Assembly (NCBI GenBank): GCA_002401525.1
Contig: NVTH01000002.1
Location: 1 to 13,581 of the forward strand
Length of the DNA: 13,581 nt
DNA from: Moraxellaceae bacterium
GTDB lineage: Bacteria > Pseudomonadota > Gammaproteobacteria > Pseudomonadales > UBA3067
Direction: 5' to 3'
The notes under the pieces were generated by a model. It made no database searches. It was not told where the DNA came from and saw only the letters and a list, made by a program, of their open reading frames with translations. A program made the position numbers and the translations under genes. Below are positions 1 through 6,713 of this stretch, piece by piece (position 1 is the first letter of the stretch; each line of letters starts with the position of its first letter).

Positions 1-292
1 ATAAATATCTATAGTTGTATTTATAAACACCATTATTAACATCAAAATAAAAATTATGAGATTTATTAATCCTTAATTTACTATGACATAACTAAAAAGA
101 TAAACAAATCTACTTATTAATAAAATATATCATATGTAGAGCCATATGCAATTTAAAGAGAAAAATTGTTCATTAGAGGGGACCAAAAAAGGTTTATTTT
201 TAAAAATTATCTATCTCAGTTTCGAAATTCATTAGGGAAAGCCTATATTTTATTCTGCATAACTTTCATAAGTTACTAAATTATCATATAAC
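1..292. other. AT-rich ciliate flank upstream of the SQOR-like gene
   Basis: This is very AT-rich DNA of the same character as the ciliate gene that follows. No bacterial gene, RNA gene or telomeric repeat is visible. If only TGA is a stop, plus-strand frames 1 and 2 stay open throughout, and a minus-strand frame is open at the left edge. In AT-rich DNA with a single stop codon that is weak evidence for coding. It is probably the 5' untranslated/intergenic flank, perhaps with the end of a neighbouring ciliate gene. A short direct repeat of CATATG occurs near 131 and 144. Confidence 0.5.
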
Positions 293-1774
293 ATGGGTGG
301 TAAGAAAAAAGAAAACACTAAATCCGATTTACCTGCATATAACATTATTTCAGTTGGAGGTCATTTAGGAGCTATGACTAACAATTAATTAATTAAAGTA
401 AATTAAATATATTTAAAAGTAATTCCCTAAGTGCGAAAACACTCATTTTACTGTCTTTAATGAAATCAAATAACAATTATGGACAAGAAGACTTTTTTGG
501 GAATAATTCAGAGTTGATAGAAGACATTTCATCATTTATTCTGATACTTTAATTGATTTTACTTCAGCTCACTCCGATAATGTTGGAGTTAAACAATATT
601 TACCAGAAGAAAATGCAATTATTTTGTAAAATAACAGAAAAGTTAAATATGAAAGTTTAGTTATCGGAACTGGTATTCAAAAAGATATTGACTATATTGA
701 AGGACTTAAAGAAGCTATTTTAGATTAAGAAAGTTAAGTTTTCGGAAATTACGAACTTTTAGAATTAGATTTAATGGAATTAAAATCCTTAATGAGTTCT
801 TATAACTGTAATTTTAAAGGAAACTATTATTTCTGTATCCCAAAAAGACCTTATTCAGGTGAAGTTGAAAATTTCAACTTTTTTTTGACTGATGACGTTT
901 TTAAATGGTAATAAAAAATCGGTGCTACATCTCCATTGTAAAAATTAGTTATTATTAATGCTAATGACAGCTTTGTTGAACATTAACCAGAAGCTGATAA
1001 ATTTATCAAAGAAGAACTTGAAAGAAGAGGAATTGAGGTTATTTATAACTAAGAACTTATCAAAGTTGAATCAAAATCAAGATAAGCCACAGTAAGAGAC
1101 GTTAAAACTGGAGCTTTATCCACAAAAGAGTTTTCAAGATTATATTCTATGATCCCAGGCAAAATGGACAGTAAATTGAAAGATGCCGGTTTAGCAGCCG
1201 AAAACGGATTTTTGGATGTAGACCATGAAACTTTATAACACACCAAATATCCCAATATTTTCGGAGTTGGAGACGTCAACAATTTACCCATCTAAAAAAC
1301 ATTATATGGTGGTATGTTATAAGCTAACGTTGCTGCTTACAATTTAATGAGATAAAGATCAAATTTACCCTTAGATGCTAAATATGACGGTTAAACCAGA
1401 GCTTATTTACAAATGGGTAATAATTTCTTAACCTATGTTGAACATAATTACAAAGGAGCTACAGATAAAAATATTAACAACCCAAACAAAAATTTCTTTT
1501 CATTATGGAGATATTATACAGTAATAATATTTATATTTAGTAAGCCAACAAAAAAACTCATGCTAATTTATTAGAATGCTATAAAGGTTTAAAATTCGGA
1601 CCTTATTATTTCTTCAAAAAATATTACGGAACTGATAATATTTTAACTGATAACATTCCATCTTTTATTAGAAAACATTGGAGTGAAACTGTTGCCCCAA
1701 ATGTTGAAAAAACTGAAGAAACATTAGACTCAAAGATTTAAGATCTTACCGATAAAGCCACAGTCAAAGCTTGA
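293..1774 (+). CDS. Ciliate sulfide:quinone oxidoreductase-like flavoprotein (three exons, TAA read as Gln)
   Basis: The spliced CDS is exons 293-397, 420-1520 and 1541-1774, giving about 479 residues with TGA at 1772-1774 as stop. About 20 in-frame TAA codons must be read as Gln; I saw no in-frame TAG. The protein follows the mitochondrial SQOR family over its whole length. There is an N-terminal nucleotide-binding strand (YNIISVGGHLGAMT), a central ESLVIGTGIQKDIDYIEGL segment, a second dinucleotide region, and the C-terminal FAD block with DVDHETLQHTKYPNIFGVGD and then KYDGQT. SQOR enzymes pass electrons from sulfide to quinone at the mitochondrial inner membrane using FAD and two redox cysteines. 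Here the first cysteine region reads IPKRPYSGEVE with no Cys, and the second (TSCP in recalled human SQOR) reads TRAY. The FAD loop also has His and Ala where Gly is usual. It may therefore be a non-catalytic paralogue; family membership is clear, activity is doubtful. Bacteria could not express this gene. Confidence 0.85.
398..419 (+). other. 22-nt spliceosomal micro-intron 1
   Basis: The 22 bases begin GTAAAT and end AAAAG. Removing them joins codon 35 (Lys) in phase 0 to TAA-TTC-CCT, restoring the reading NQLIK-QFPKCENTH and bringing the FAD-loop exon into frame with the rest of the protein. Without splicing, the frame loses all SQOR similarity. Introns of 20-34 nt are known in Paramecium. 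Confidence 0.8.
1521..1540 (+). other. 20-nt spliceosomal micro-intron 2
   Basis: The 20 bases begin GTAATA and end TTTAG. Removing them joins LWRYYT in phase 0 to QANKKTHANLLECYKG, continuing in the frame that ends at TGA 1772. The unspliced frame gives an AT-rich nonsense translation. Its length is at the lower limit known for eukaryotic introns. Confidence 0.8.
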
Positions 1775-2007
1775 TTTAATTTTTAAATGGGAAATTTAAA
1801 TCAAGTATACATAATTACATTTCCAAATTTTCATATTCTATTTATAATGATTTTGAACAAAAGTTAAGGCAATTGTTTAATGATTCTGCTATATTAAAAA
1901 TTACTAGCAATAATGCAAGTAATTATGTTGATTTTAAATCAGTCAGCTTAATGGCAGAAAAAATAACAATAATTTTATTTAATTGCTAGCTCAAGAGGAC
2001 ATGGATC
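1775..2007. other. AT-rich junction between ciliate and bacterial DNA
   Basis: After the ciliate stop the DNA stays AT-rich until about 1985, then changes within a few bases to bacterial composition, with a Shine-Dalgarno site (AAGAGGA, 1993-1999) for the next gene. The breakpoint cannot be placed more exactly than 1775-1993. One plus frame (1780-1986) has no stop in the standard code, about 69 codons, but resembles nothing I know. CTAGCAAT at 1904-1911 is repeated inverted as ATTGCTAG at 1982-1989. No telomeric repeat, IS end or tRNA attachment site is seen. Confidence 0.6.
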
Positions 2008-2778
2008 ATGACCCAATTAGACGGTAAGGTGGCAATAATAACGGGCGGTGCCAGAGGACAAGGCGAGGCCGAAGCGCGGCTGTTTGTAGAGCGCGGCGCT
2101 AAAGTGGTTATTACTGATGTGCTGGATGATGAGGGCGAAAAAGTCTCCGCAGACTTAAAGGATAAAGCACTTTTTTTACACCAAGATGTGACTCAGGAAG
2201 AGTCTTGGACCCAGGTTGTTAAAATGACCCAGGAGCATTTTGGTAAGGTGGACATTCTGGTGAATAATGCAGGCATTATTCGTTTGGCGCCATTGGCCAT
2301 GACATCGTTAGAGGATTACATGGCGACTATTAACGTCAATCAAGTCGGCGTGTTTTTAGGGATGAAGGCGGTGGTCCCAGCGATGACTGAAGCGGGGGGC
2401 GGTTCGATTATTAATATCTCCTCGATCGATGGATTAGTCGGTATGGCCATGGCCGTTTCCTACGTAGCAAGTAAATTTGCAGTGCGAGGCATGACCAAAG
2501 TAGCGGCATTGGAATTGGGGCAATTTGGTATTCGAGTCAATTCTATACACCCCGGTGGCGTAGACACAAAAATGCTTGATATGGATGGCGTTAATTTTGA
2601 CCCTGAAAGTAGTTTCTTTAGCCGTGTCCCTTTGGGGCGTATTGGGCAGGCCGAAGACATTGCGAAATTGGCGGGCTTTTTAGCCTCGGACGAAAGCGCC
2701 TATTCTACGGGATCTGAATTTACCGTGGACGGTGGTTTGCTTTGTGGATTTGGCTTAGGAGCGATGACAAAAAAGTAA
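2008..2778 (+). CDS. Classical short-chain dehydrogenase/reductase (SDR), probably NAD-dependent
   Basis: The 256-residue Rossmann-fold oxidoreductase has the full classical SDR set: cofactor loop TGGARGQG (12-19), NNAG (86-89) and the catalytic tetrad Asn111, Ser139, Tyr152, Lys156 (SYVASK). Asp37 at the end of the second strand predicts NAD(H) over NADP(H). The C-terminus STGSEFTVDGG is the usual substrate-loop/dimer end. Overall it is most like the 3-alpha/20-beta-hydroxysteroid dehydrogenase and 'glucose 1-dehydrogenase' annotated group, but the substrate cannot be told from sequence. The start at 2008 is supported by AAGAGGA eight bases upstream; an ATG at 2001 is out of frame. Two tandem TAA stops end it. 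It is the first gene after the ciliate junction, so its native promoter may be missing. It faces the DUF4402 gene convergently. Confidence 0.92.
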   Translation: MTQLDGKVAIITGGARGQGEAEARLFVERGAKVVITDVLDDEGEKVSADLKDKALFLHQDVTQEESWTQVVKMTQEHFGKVDILVNNAGIIRLAPLAMTSLEDYMATINVNQVGVFLGMKAVVPAMTEAGGGSIINISSIDGLVGMAMAVSYVASKFAVRGMTKVAALELGQFGIRVNSIHPGGVDTKMLDMDGVNFDPESSFFSRVPLGRIGQAEDIAKLAGFLASDESAYSTGSEFTVDGGLLCGFGLGAMTKK

Positions 2779-2825
2779 TAACTTAATATGTTCGCCCTGG
2801 CTCTAGCCGCATAGCTTTTATGATA

Positions 2826-2846
2826 GGACTAGGGACTAGGGGCTGG
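2826..2846. repeat. Short heptamer repeat (GGACTAG) between convergent genes
   Basis: GGACTAG occurs at 2826-2832 and directly again at 2833-2839, followed by a degenerate third unit. It lies in the 77-base gap between the SDR and DUF4402 stop codons. CTAGG at 2836-2840 can also pair with CCTAG at 2855-2859, which overlaps the DUF4402 stop codon. A weak transcription end is possible but there is no clear T-tract. Confidence 0.45.
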
Positions 2847-2855
2847 GGTTTTCAC

Positions 2856-3365
2856 CTAGTTATAAACCACTCGTAAAGTGGCTGTTCCCTGATAAACCCC
2901 TAGATTATTGTCAGAGGCAATCGTTGTAGTAGCTCCAACTCGCACATTGTCTAATAACCCTTGGTTATCGAATGAGCCATTTCCCGATGCGTCTACAGAC
3001 CCCCCTAGTGTGAAGTCGGTAACGTCCATTTTGTTCTTTTTGCCTGCCTGGCCGTTAGTTATTGAAATTTTTCTTTCAACAATGCTTGCGGTCACTGCTA
3101 GGTTAGGTTCGCCGGTGACGTTAAAGTAGGCTGCTTTGGAATCGATGGGGGCTACTACTAGGTCTGTGTCTACTGCAGGAACCAGTTGGTTGCCAAAACT
3201 TAGGCCTTGTTGTTCGTAGATTGCGAGAGAGGTACCGATTAAAACCATTGAAGGGTTGAAGGCCTGGTCATCCGCGTAATTACGGCTGGAGAAGAAACAC
3301 AAAAGTACAGTGATTGCGAGCGCTACTCTCGACGGGTTAGTGAATTTAGTTTTAGTAGCGCTCAT
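2856..3365 (-). CDS. Secreted DUF4402 family protein
   Basis: The 169-residue protein has a clear Sec signal peptide: basic start, hydrophobic core at about 14-27 (VALAITVLLCFF), and likely cleavage after Ala31 (RNYA/DDQ). The mature part fits the DUF4402 pattern: LSFGNQ (55-60), the AAYFNVTGEPN strand (78-88), a glycine-rich middle, and an end of the type VGATTTIA...GVYQGTATLRVVYN. This beta-rich family has fimbrial-subunit-like features and is found as single secreted proteins in many Gram-negatives; its role is not settled. The mature chain ends in Tyr-Asn, as pilin-like beta proteins often do. No chaperone or usher gene is adjacent. The Shine-Dalgarno site is weak (AAGA about 11 bases before ATG). 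The stop is TAG. Confidence 0.8.
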   Translation of the reverse strand: MSATKTKFTNPSRVALAITVLLCFFSSRNYADDQAFNPSMVLIGTSLAIYEQQGLSFGNQLVPAVDTDLVVAPIDSKAAYFNVTGEPNLAVTASIVERKISITNGQAGKKNKMDVTDFTLGGSVDASGNGSFDNQGLLDNVRVGATTTIASDNNLGVYQGTATLRVVYN

Positions 3366-4090
3366 TTATAGATCTTATTCTGTTTTGATTATTGTTATTA
3401 CTTTCTTAGTTAGGTGCAATATCTACGCCATACAAATGAATATTCTATGTTTTAAGGCGTTTTAGCGAAGTATCGTGATGTGAGACGGGAGCTTGTGACG
3501 GCTAAATTTTTATTTGGGTGATGCGTCAATTAATCGTGATTCATTTTGCTGACGCCGAATTTCTAGTCGACGACAGAAAAATATCGATTCATATGAAATG
3601 CTAACATTTGCTGGTTTTTTAACGCACTTTGCATATTCAAATTGCTAAAAGAGGAAAGCCACAATCGTTTGAATAAGAAAGGTTTTTTATTTAATGATGG
3701 GTATAAGTTTCAGTGATCAAATCAAATTGAAAAACGTGAGATTTGAGCGCGAAGCCTGTTTTTAAATTTAGCTTTTCAGGTGACGAGGTTTTTGCGTAGG
3801 ACTGAATCATGCTTTTGCAGCGAACTCTTTGGTGAGGTCTGTGGGATAGTGCTGGCCGATATACTCAAAATCCTATTTTTTGAGCGAGTGGTCGGTACTA
3901 TGAGCATATAAAAGCCGTCTCATCTGATTTTGCTCGGTGTTATTTAATGGGTCGTTTTTATCGTTTGAAACGTTGGCGTGAAGCTATTGGCTTGAAATCG
4001 TGCTGCTACAGGAGCTTCCGAAGCTAAGGGAAATATAATGGGTTATATTACGTTCTTAGAATTCGCCCTAAACCAGCCAGGAATGAAACG
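3366..4090. other. Gene-free intergenic stretch between divergent DUF4402 and cupin genes
   Basis: About 725 bases without a supportable gene. It should hold the promoters of both divergent genes, but I see no convincing -35/-10 pair. Small structures include an imperfect hairpin (CTCAAAA 3864-3870 with TTTTGAG 3878-3884, no T-tract), a CGTTTGAAACG near-palindrome around 3962, and AGCTTCCGAAGCT near 4013. No tRNA, IS or CRISPR is seen. Its length is unusual next to the tight packing of the pil operon and may reflect a decayed gene. Confidence 0.5.
4079..4082 (+). promoter_or_regulatory. Shine-Dalgarno site that decides the cupin TTG start
   Basis: AGGA stands eight bases before TTG 4091. The in-frame ATG at 4112 has only A-rich sequence before it. 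The ATG at 4083 directly abuts AGGA and reads only ATG-AAA-CGT-TGA, so it is not the gene start. Confidence 0.5.
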
Positions 4091-4456
4091 TTGAAAGAAA
4101 CGATTAAAAAAATGAACCTTGAAAGCGAGCATTATATTTCGGAAGGTTGCCATATTATTGAAATGTCTAACTCCTCTGATGACCTTGAGGTATCCGTTGC
4201 GCGAGCACGGGTAGAGCCCGGTGTGATCACGAAGTGGCATCGACTTAAGGGGATTTCGGAACGATACGTGATTTTAGAGGGGAAAGGGAGAGTGGAAGTG
4301 GGTGAGCTTGCGCCGCAACAAGTTGCTGTGGGTGACGTGGTGATTATCCCCCCAATGTGCCCTCAACGAATTTGTAATGAGGGGGAAGCTGACTTGGTAT
4401 TTCTCGCCATTTGTTCCCCGAGGTTTGATCCACACGCTTATGAAGCGCTTGAATGA
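4091..4456 (+). CDS. Single-domain cupin protein (TTG start)
   Basis: The 121-residue single beta-barrel cupin carries cupin motif 1 as PGVITKWHRLKGISERYVILEG, with one clear histidine (His50) and Glu57 as probable metal ligands, followed by GKGRVEVG. Motif 2 reads IPPMCPQRICN, with Gln92 where the usual histidine stands. It belongs to a recognisable group of small cupins with an HRL...ERYVILEG signature; I know of no established function. The start is TTG at 4091, supported by AGGA eight bases upstream. An ATG start at 4112 would remove seven residues and leave the domain intact. The gene is monocistronic and ends 41 bases from the convergent pilD stop. Confidence 0.85.
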   Translation: MKETIKKMNLESEHYISEGCHIIEMSNSSDDLEVSVARARVEPGVITKWHRLKGISERYVILEGKGRVEVGELAPQQVAVGDVVIIPPMCPQRICNEGEADLVFLAICSPRFDPHAYEALE

Positions 4457-4497
4457 TGGAAAATCATTGAGGATCGTTTACTGGGGTGTCGTAAGCA

Positions 4498-5448
4498 TTA
4501 AAAAAGATACCGATGATATTGATCAAGGATTTGATCTCCCCAAAGCAGCGCGATGAAACCGGCTGCAGAAAGATACGGACCAAATGGAATGGGGATGTTT
4601 TTATCTCGGCCTAGGACCACTATTAAACAAATGCCCACGAAGGCGCCTACGAAGGATGACAAAATAATAATAAGCGGCAAGGCTTGCCAACCCATCCAGG
4701 CGCCAAGCAGTGCTAATAATTTAAAATCACCATAGCCCATGCCTTCTTTTCCGGTGACGATCTTAAAGATCCAATACACCATCCACAGCACCATATAACC
4801 CGCAAAGCCTCCTATAACAGCCTCACTCAAGGGTACAAAAAGTTCGTTGACGTTAATTAACAAACCTAGCCATAGAAAGGGCAGTGTGATGTTGTCGGGC
4901 AATATTTGATGGTCGAAATCAATCATGGTGAGGACCACTAATGCCCAGGTTAAAGGCAATACCGCAGCGGCTTGCCATCCAAAGCCGAAGTGCCAAGCAA
5001 CTAATGCTGAAAATAGCGCAGTGGCGAGCTCGATCACCGGGTAGCGAATTGATATTTTATTTTTGCAATGACTGCATTTGCCACCCAGAAATAGGTAGCT
5101 GATCACGGGGATGTTTTCCCACGGTTTAATTTCGTGTTCGCAATTGGGACATCGAGAATTGGGGAAGGCTAAATTAAAGGATTCCTTTTCTTCTTCGATC
5201 CCTGCAGCGGCGCTGTCGTCGAGAGAGGACTGTTCTGCATTTTGCTGTTGTGGATTATTTGCTTGTTGCTGAGCTTCTTTTTCCTCGAACTCGAGAAACT
5301 CGTGGGCTTGTTCACGCCATTCATTTTCCAGCATGACGGGTAATCGGTAGATGACTACATTGAGAAAGCTACCAATGGCTAACGAGAATATAAAGACGAA
5401 CCCAGCGAAGACGCAAGGAGACTGCTGAAGGTAAAGAGTTAAATCCAT
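4498..5448 (-). CDS. pilD: Type IV prepilin peptidase / N-methyltransferase PilD
   Basis: The 316-residue inner-membrane aspartic protease of family A24 cleaves the leader of type IV prepilins and pseudopilins and methylates the new N-terminus. The N-terminal segment FSLAIGSFLNVVIYRLP is typical. The cytoplasmic zinc domain has paired cysteines C100/C103 and C125/C128. The protease aspartates are in MIDFDH (Asp177/179) and GYGD (Asp241), among several membrane helices. Residues about 52-90 hold an unusually long Glu/Gln/Asn-rich stretch between RLP and the first CxxC; Pseudomonas PilD has a shorter loop there, as I recall it. It is the last gene of the pilBCD operon, 39 bases after pilC, with a weak Shine-Dalgarno site. 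coaE, which follows pilD in Pseudomonas, is not present. Confidence 0.96.
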   Translation of the reverse strand: MDLTLYLQQSPCVFAGFVFIFSLAIGSFLNVVIYRLPVMLENEWREQAHEFLEFEEKEAQQQANNPQQQNAEQSSLDDSAAAGIEEEKESFNLAFPNSRCPNCEHEIKPWENIPVISYLFLGGKCSHCKNKISIRYPVIELATALFSALVAWHFGFGWQAAAVLPLTWALVVLTMIDFDHQILPDNITLPFLWLGLLINVNELFVPLSEAVIGGFAGYMVLWMVYWIFKIVTGKEGMGYGDFKLLALLGAWMGWQALPLIIILSSFVGAFVGICLIVVLGRDKNIPIPFGPYLSAAGFIALLWGDQILDQYHRYLF

Positions 5449-5487
5449 AAATTATCGCTTAAAAAACTACTTCAATGAGTGACCAAA

Positions 5488-6711
5488 CTAAATCGCGTTG
5501 CCCATTTGGAATATAGGAAGATACATGGCGATAATCAGCCCGCCAACTAAAACGCCTAACACAGACATGATAAGAGGCTCCATCAAGCTAGTGAGTCCAT
5601 CGACGGCATTATCCACTTCTTCCTCGTAATAGCAGGCCACTTTGTCCAACATGGTGTCCAACGCGCCAGATTCTTCACCAATGGCCACCATCTGTACTGC
5701 CATGGCTGGAAATATATTCACCGAGCGCATGGACGTTTGCAGCTGGGTGCCGGTAGAGACATCTGCTTGGACTTTAAGCACCGCCGTTTGGTAAACGTAG
5801 TTGCCCGTGGCCCCGGCCACAGACTCTAATGCTTCTACCAGCGGAACCCCTGCGGAGAAGGTGGTGGCTAATGTGCGTGCAAATCGGGCGACCACCGCTT
5901 TGTGCATAATAGGCGCAATAATGGGTAATTTTAAAATCAGTCGATCCAGTGTGTGGTTAAACCCTGGCGATCTAGCTTTGGCTTGTTTGAAGGCATAACC
6001 AAAAGCGAAAATGAAAATCAGCCACACAAACCACCACTCCTGCACCACTTCTGAAATATTGATCACAAACTGTGTAAATGCAGGCAGCTCAGCGCCAAAC
6101 CCTGCGAATAGATCTTCGAAGGTAGGCACCACTTTAATCAAAAGTATCATCGTGACCACGATGGCGATGATGACTACTGCAATGGGGTAATTAAGCGCTT
6201 TTTTGATCTTGGCTTTAAGGGCTTCAGTTTTTTCTTTGTAAGTGGCGATTCGATCGAGCATGGTTTCAAGCGCACCAGACTGTTCGCCTGCATCGACTAA
6301 ATTACAAAATAATTCGTCAAAATGTTCGGGTTTTTTGCGAATTGAATTGGCTAAACTGTTGCCGCCTTCGACTTCCGATTTGATGTCCAGGACAAGGTCT
6401 CGAAGATTGGCGTTATCCAGTCCGTCGGCGACGATTTCGAATGCTGAGACCAAGGGCACACCGGCTTTCATCATGGTGGCCAATTGGCGGCTAAAAATTG
6501 CGATGTCGCCTGGGGTGATTTTGGATCGTTTGGCACCACCAAGCCCAAATAGAGGCGCGGATTTCTTCTTAACTTTGGGTTTGGTTACGCCTTGTTTGCG
6601 AAGTTCGGCTTTGATTAGGGCAATGCTGGTGCCAATAATTTCGCCTTTGGCTTTGTTGCCTTTTCGGTCAAGGCCTTGCCATTGATAGGTTTGACTGCTT
6701 GCTTTAGCCAT
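5488..6711 (-). CDS. pilC: Type IV pilus inner-membrane platform protein PilC
   Basis: The 407-residue GspF-family protein is the inner-membrane platform on which the PilB and PilT motors act. Two GspF repeats are visible, each with the signature GE(Q/E)SGAL(E/D)TML at 142-152 and 345-355. Membrane segments lie near 176-197, 226-241 and 378-402. The basic N-terminal part (about 1-65) is the usual cytoplasmic lead-in. Length matches Pseudomonas and Neisseria homologues. Only two bases separate it from the pilB stop, and AGGA inside the last codons of pilB lies eight bases before this ATG, so the two are translationally linked. Confidence 0.97.
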   Translation of the reverse strand: MAKASSQTYQWQGLDRKGNKAKGEIIGTSIALIKAELRKQGVTKPKVKKKSAPLFGLGGAKRSKITPGDIAIFSRQLATMMKAGVPLVSAFEIVADGLDNANLRDLVLDIKSEVEGGNSLANSIRKKPEHFDELFCNLVDAGEQSGALETMLDRIATYKEKTEALKAKIKKALNYPIAVVIIAIVVTMILLIKVVPTFEDLFAGFGAELPAFTQFVINISEVVQEWWFVWLIFIFAFGYAFKQAKARSPGFNHTLDRLILKLPIIAPIMHKAVVARFARTLATTFSAGVPLVEALESVAGATGNYVYQTAVLKVQADVSTGTQLQTSMRSVNIFPAMAVQMVAIGEESGALDTMLDKVACYYEEEVDNAVDGLTSLMEPLIMSVLGVLVGGLIIAMYLPIFQMGNAI

Positions 6712-6713
6712 GC

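Noticed and set aside
1..292. Continuous TGA-free frames suggesting the end of another ciliate gene
   Set aside because: With only TGA as stop, AT-rich non-coding DNA is open by chance in several frames at once; no family similarity was recognised.
1049..1291. An 80-codon minus-strand frame with standard code inside the ciliate gene
   Set aside because: It is antisense to the SQOR-like exon, which has clear family similarity; the frame is a by-product of TAA-rich sense codons.
1853..1881. TTGAAC and TTTAAT with 17-base spacing as a bacterial promoter for the SDR gene
   Set aside because: The DNA is very AT-rich, matches are only partial, it lies over 120 bases from the gene, and it may be on the ciliate side of the junction.
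2826..2846. GGACTAG heptamers as a eukaryotic telomere remnant
   Set aside because: The unit is not a known telomere repeat, there are only two good copies, and they lie between two bacterial genes well inside the bacterial part.
3947..4027. A 26-codon frame rich in Arg and Lys (starting MGRFYRLKRW)
   Set aside because: No Shine-Dalgarno site, no recognised family, and too short to separate from chance.
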